From positions 1 to 5,957 of the forward strand of contig QHTS01000071.1 in NCBI GenBank assembly GCA_003220905.1: a stretch of 5,957 nt of DNA, in the 5' to 3' direction. Source of the DNA: Gemmatimonadota bacterium (GTDB taxonomy: Bacteria > Gemmatimonadota > Gemmatimonadetes > Gemmatimonadales > GWC2-71-9). Within the stretch, counting starts at the first letter, position 1; every line of letters starts with the position of its first letter. Position numbers and translations under genes: made by a program. This document shows positions 5,903-5,957 of this stretch, piece after piece. A model generated the notes under the pieces. It made no database searches. It was given only the letters and a program-made list of their open reading frames with translations, and was not told the origin of the DNA.

Positions 5903-5957
5903 GCTACACAATCGACCTTACCGCTTCACGATCTCGCCTGGCCCACGCGCAACATGC

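Noticed and set aside
5918..5957. A short minus-strand frame entering from the right edge and ending HVARGPGEIVKR-stop, which could be the C-terminus of the next upstream gene.
   Set aside because: Only 12 codons are visible, and another frame of the same strand (MLRVGQARS-stop) looks equally plausible, so coding cannot be supported.
5903..5957. Search for a promoter of the four-gene operon on the minus strand (TTGCGC and TAAGGT were considered).
   Set aside because: No pair of hexamers has both acceptable matches and 16-18 base spacing; the promoter may lie beyond the window.

Overview
This window is GC-rich (roughly two thirds G+C by eye), densely coded bacterial chromosome with very short gaps between genes. 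The high GC, the secreted S9A prolyl oligopeptidase and the Arg-Arg-rich leader on a GGDEF protein would suit a soil-type lineage such as Gemmatimonadota or a neighbouring phylum. That placement is an impression from style, not a demonstrated assignment. I see no phage, transposon, CRISPR, tRNA or rRNA sequence.

Layout. (1) Bases 1-273, minus strand: the first 91 residues of a TVP38/TMEM64 (VTT, SNARE-associated) type membrane protein, cut by the window edge. (2) Bases 274-393: a 120-base divergent regulatory gap, with a sigma70-like promoter and strong Shine-Dalgarno facing right and a possible -10 box facing left. (3) Bases 394-2631, plus strand: a 745-residue exported prolyl oligopeptidase (family S9A) with an intact Ser-Asp-His triad. 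(4) Bases 2614-5855, minus strand: four tightly packed co-directional genes, in transcription order a pseudo-receiver/GGDEF diguanylate cyclase, a DinB/YfiT-like putative metalloprotein, a two-part GNAT-like acetyltransferase, and an O6-methylguanine-DNA methyltransferase. The gaps between them are 13, 1 and 3 bases, which strongly suggests one operon. The last gene of this run overlaps the end of the peptidase gene tail to tail by 18 bases. (5) Bases 5856-5957: the operon leader, with a perfect G6/C6 hairpin and no convincing promoter.

How the genes may work together. The peptidase probably degrades proline-containing oligopeptides outside the cytoplasm and has no evident link to the opposing operon. 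The operon combines c-di-GMP synthesis, through a receiver-like domain that lacks its phosphorylatable Asp, with alkyl-DNA repair (MGMT), a DinB-superfamily protein and an acetyltransferase. A stress or alkylation-response module is one reading, but the sequence shows only the physical linkage. Each gene belongs to a recognisable superfamily. The least ordinary points are the degenerate receiver on an otherwise intact cyclase, its hexad-spaced Arg-Arg leader, and the four-gene combination itself.
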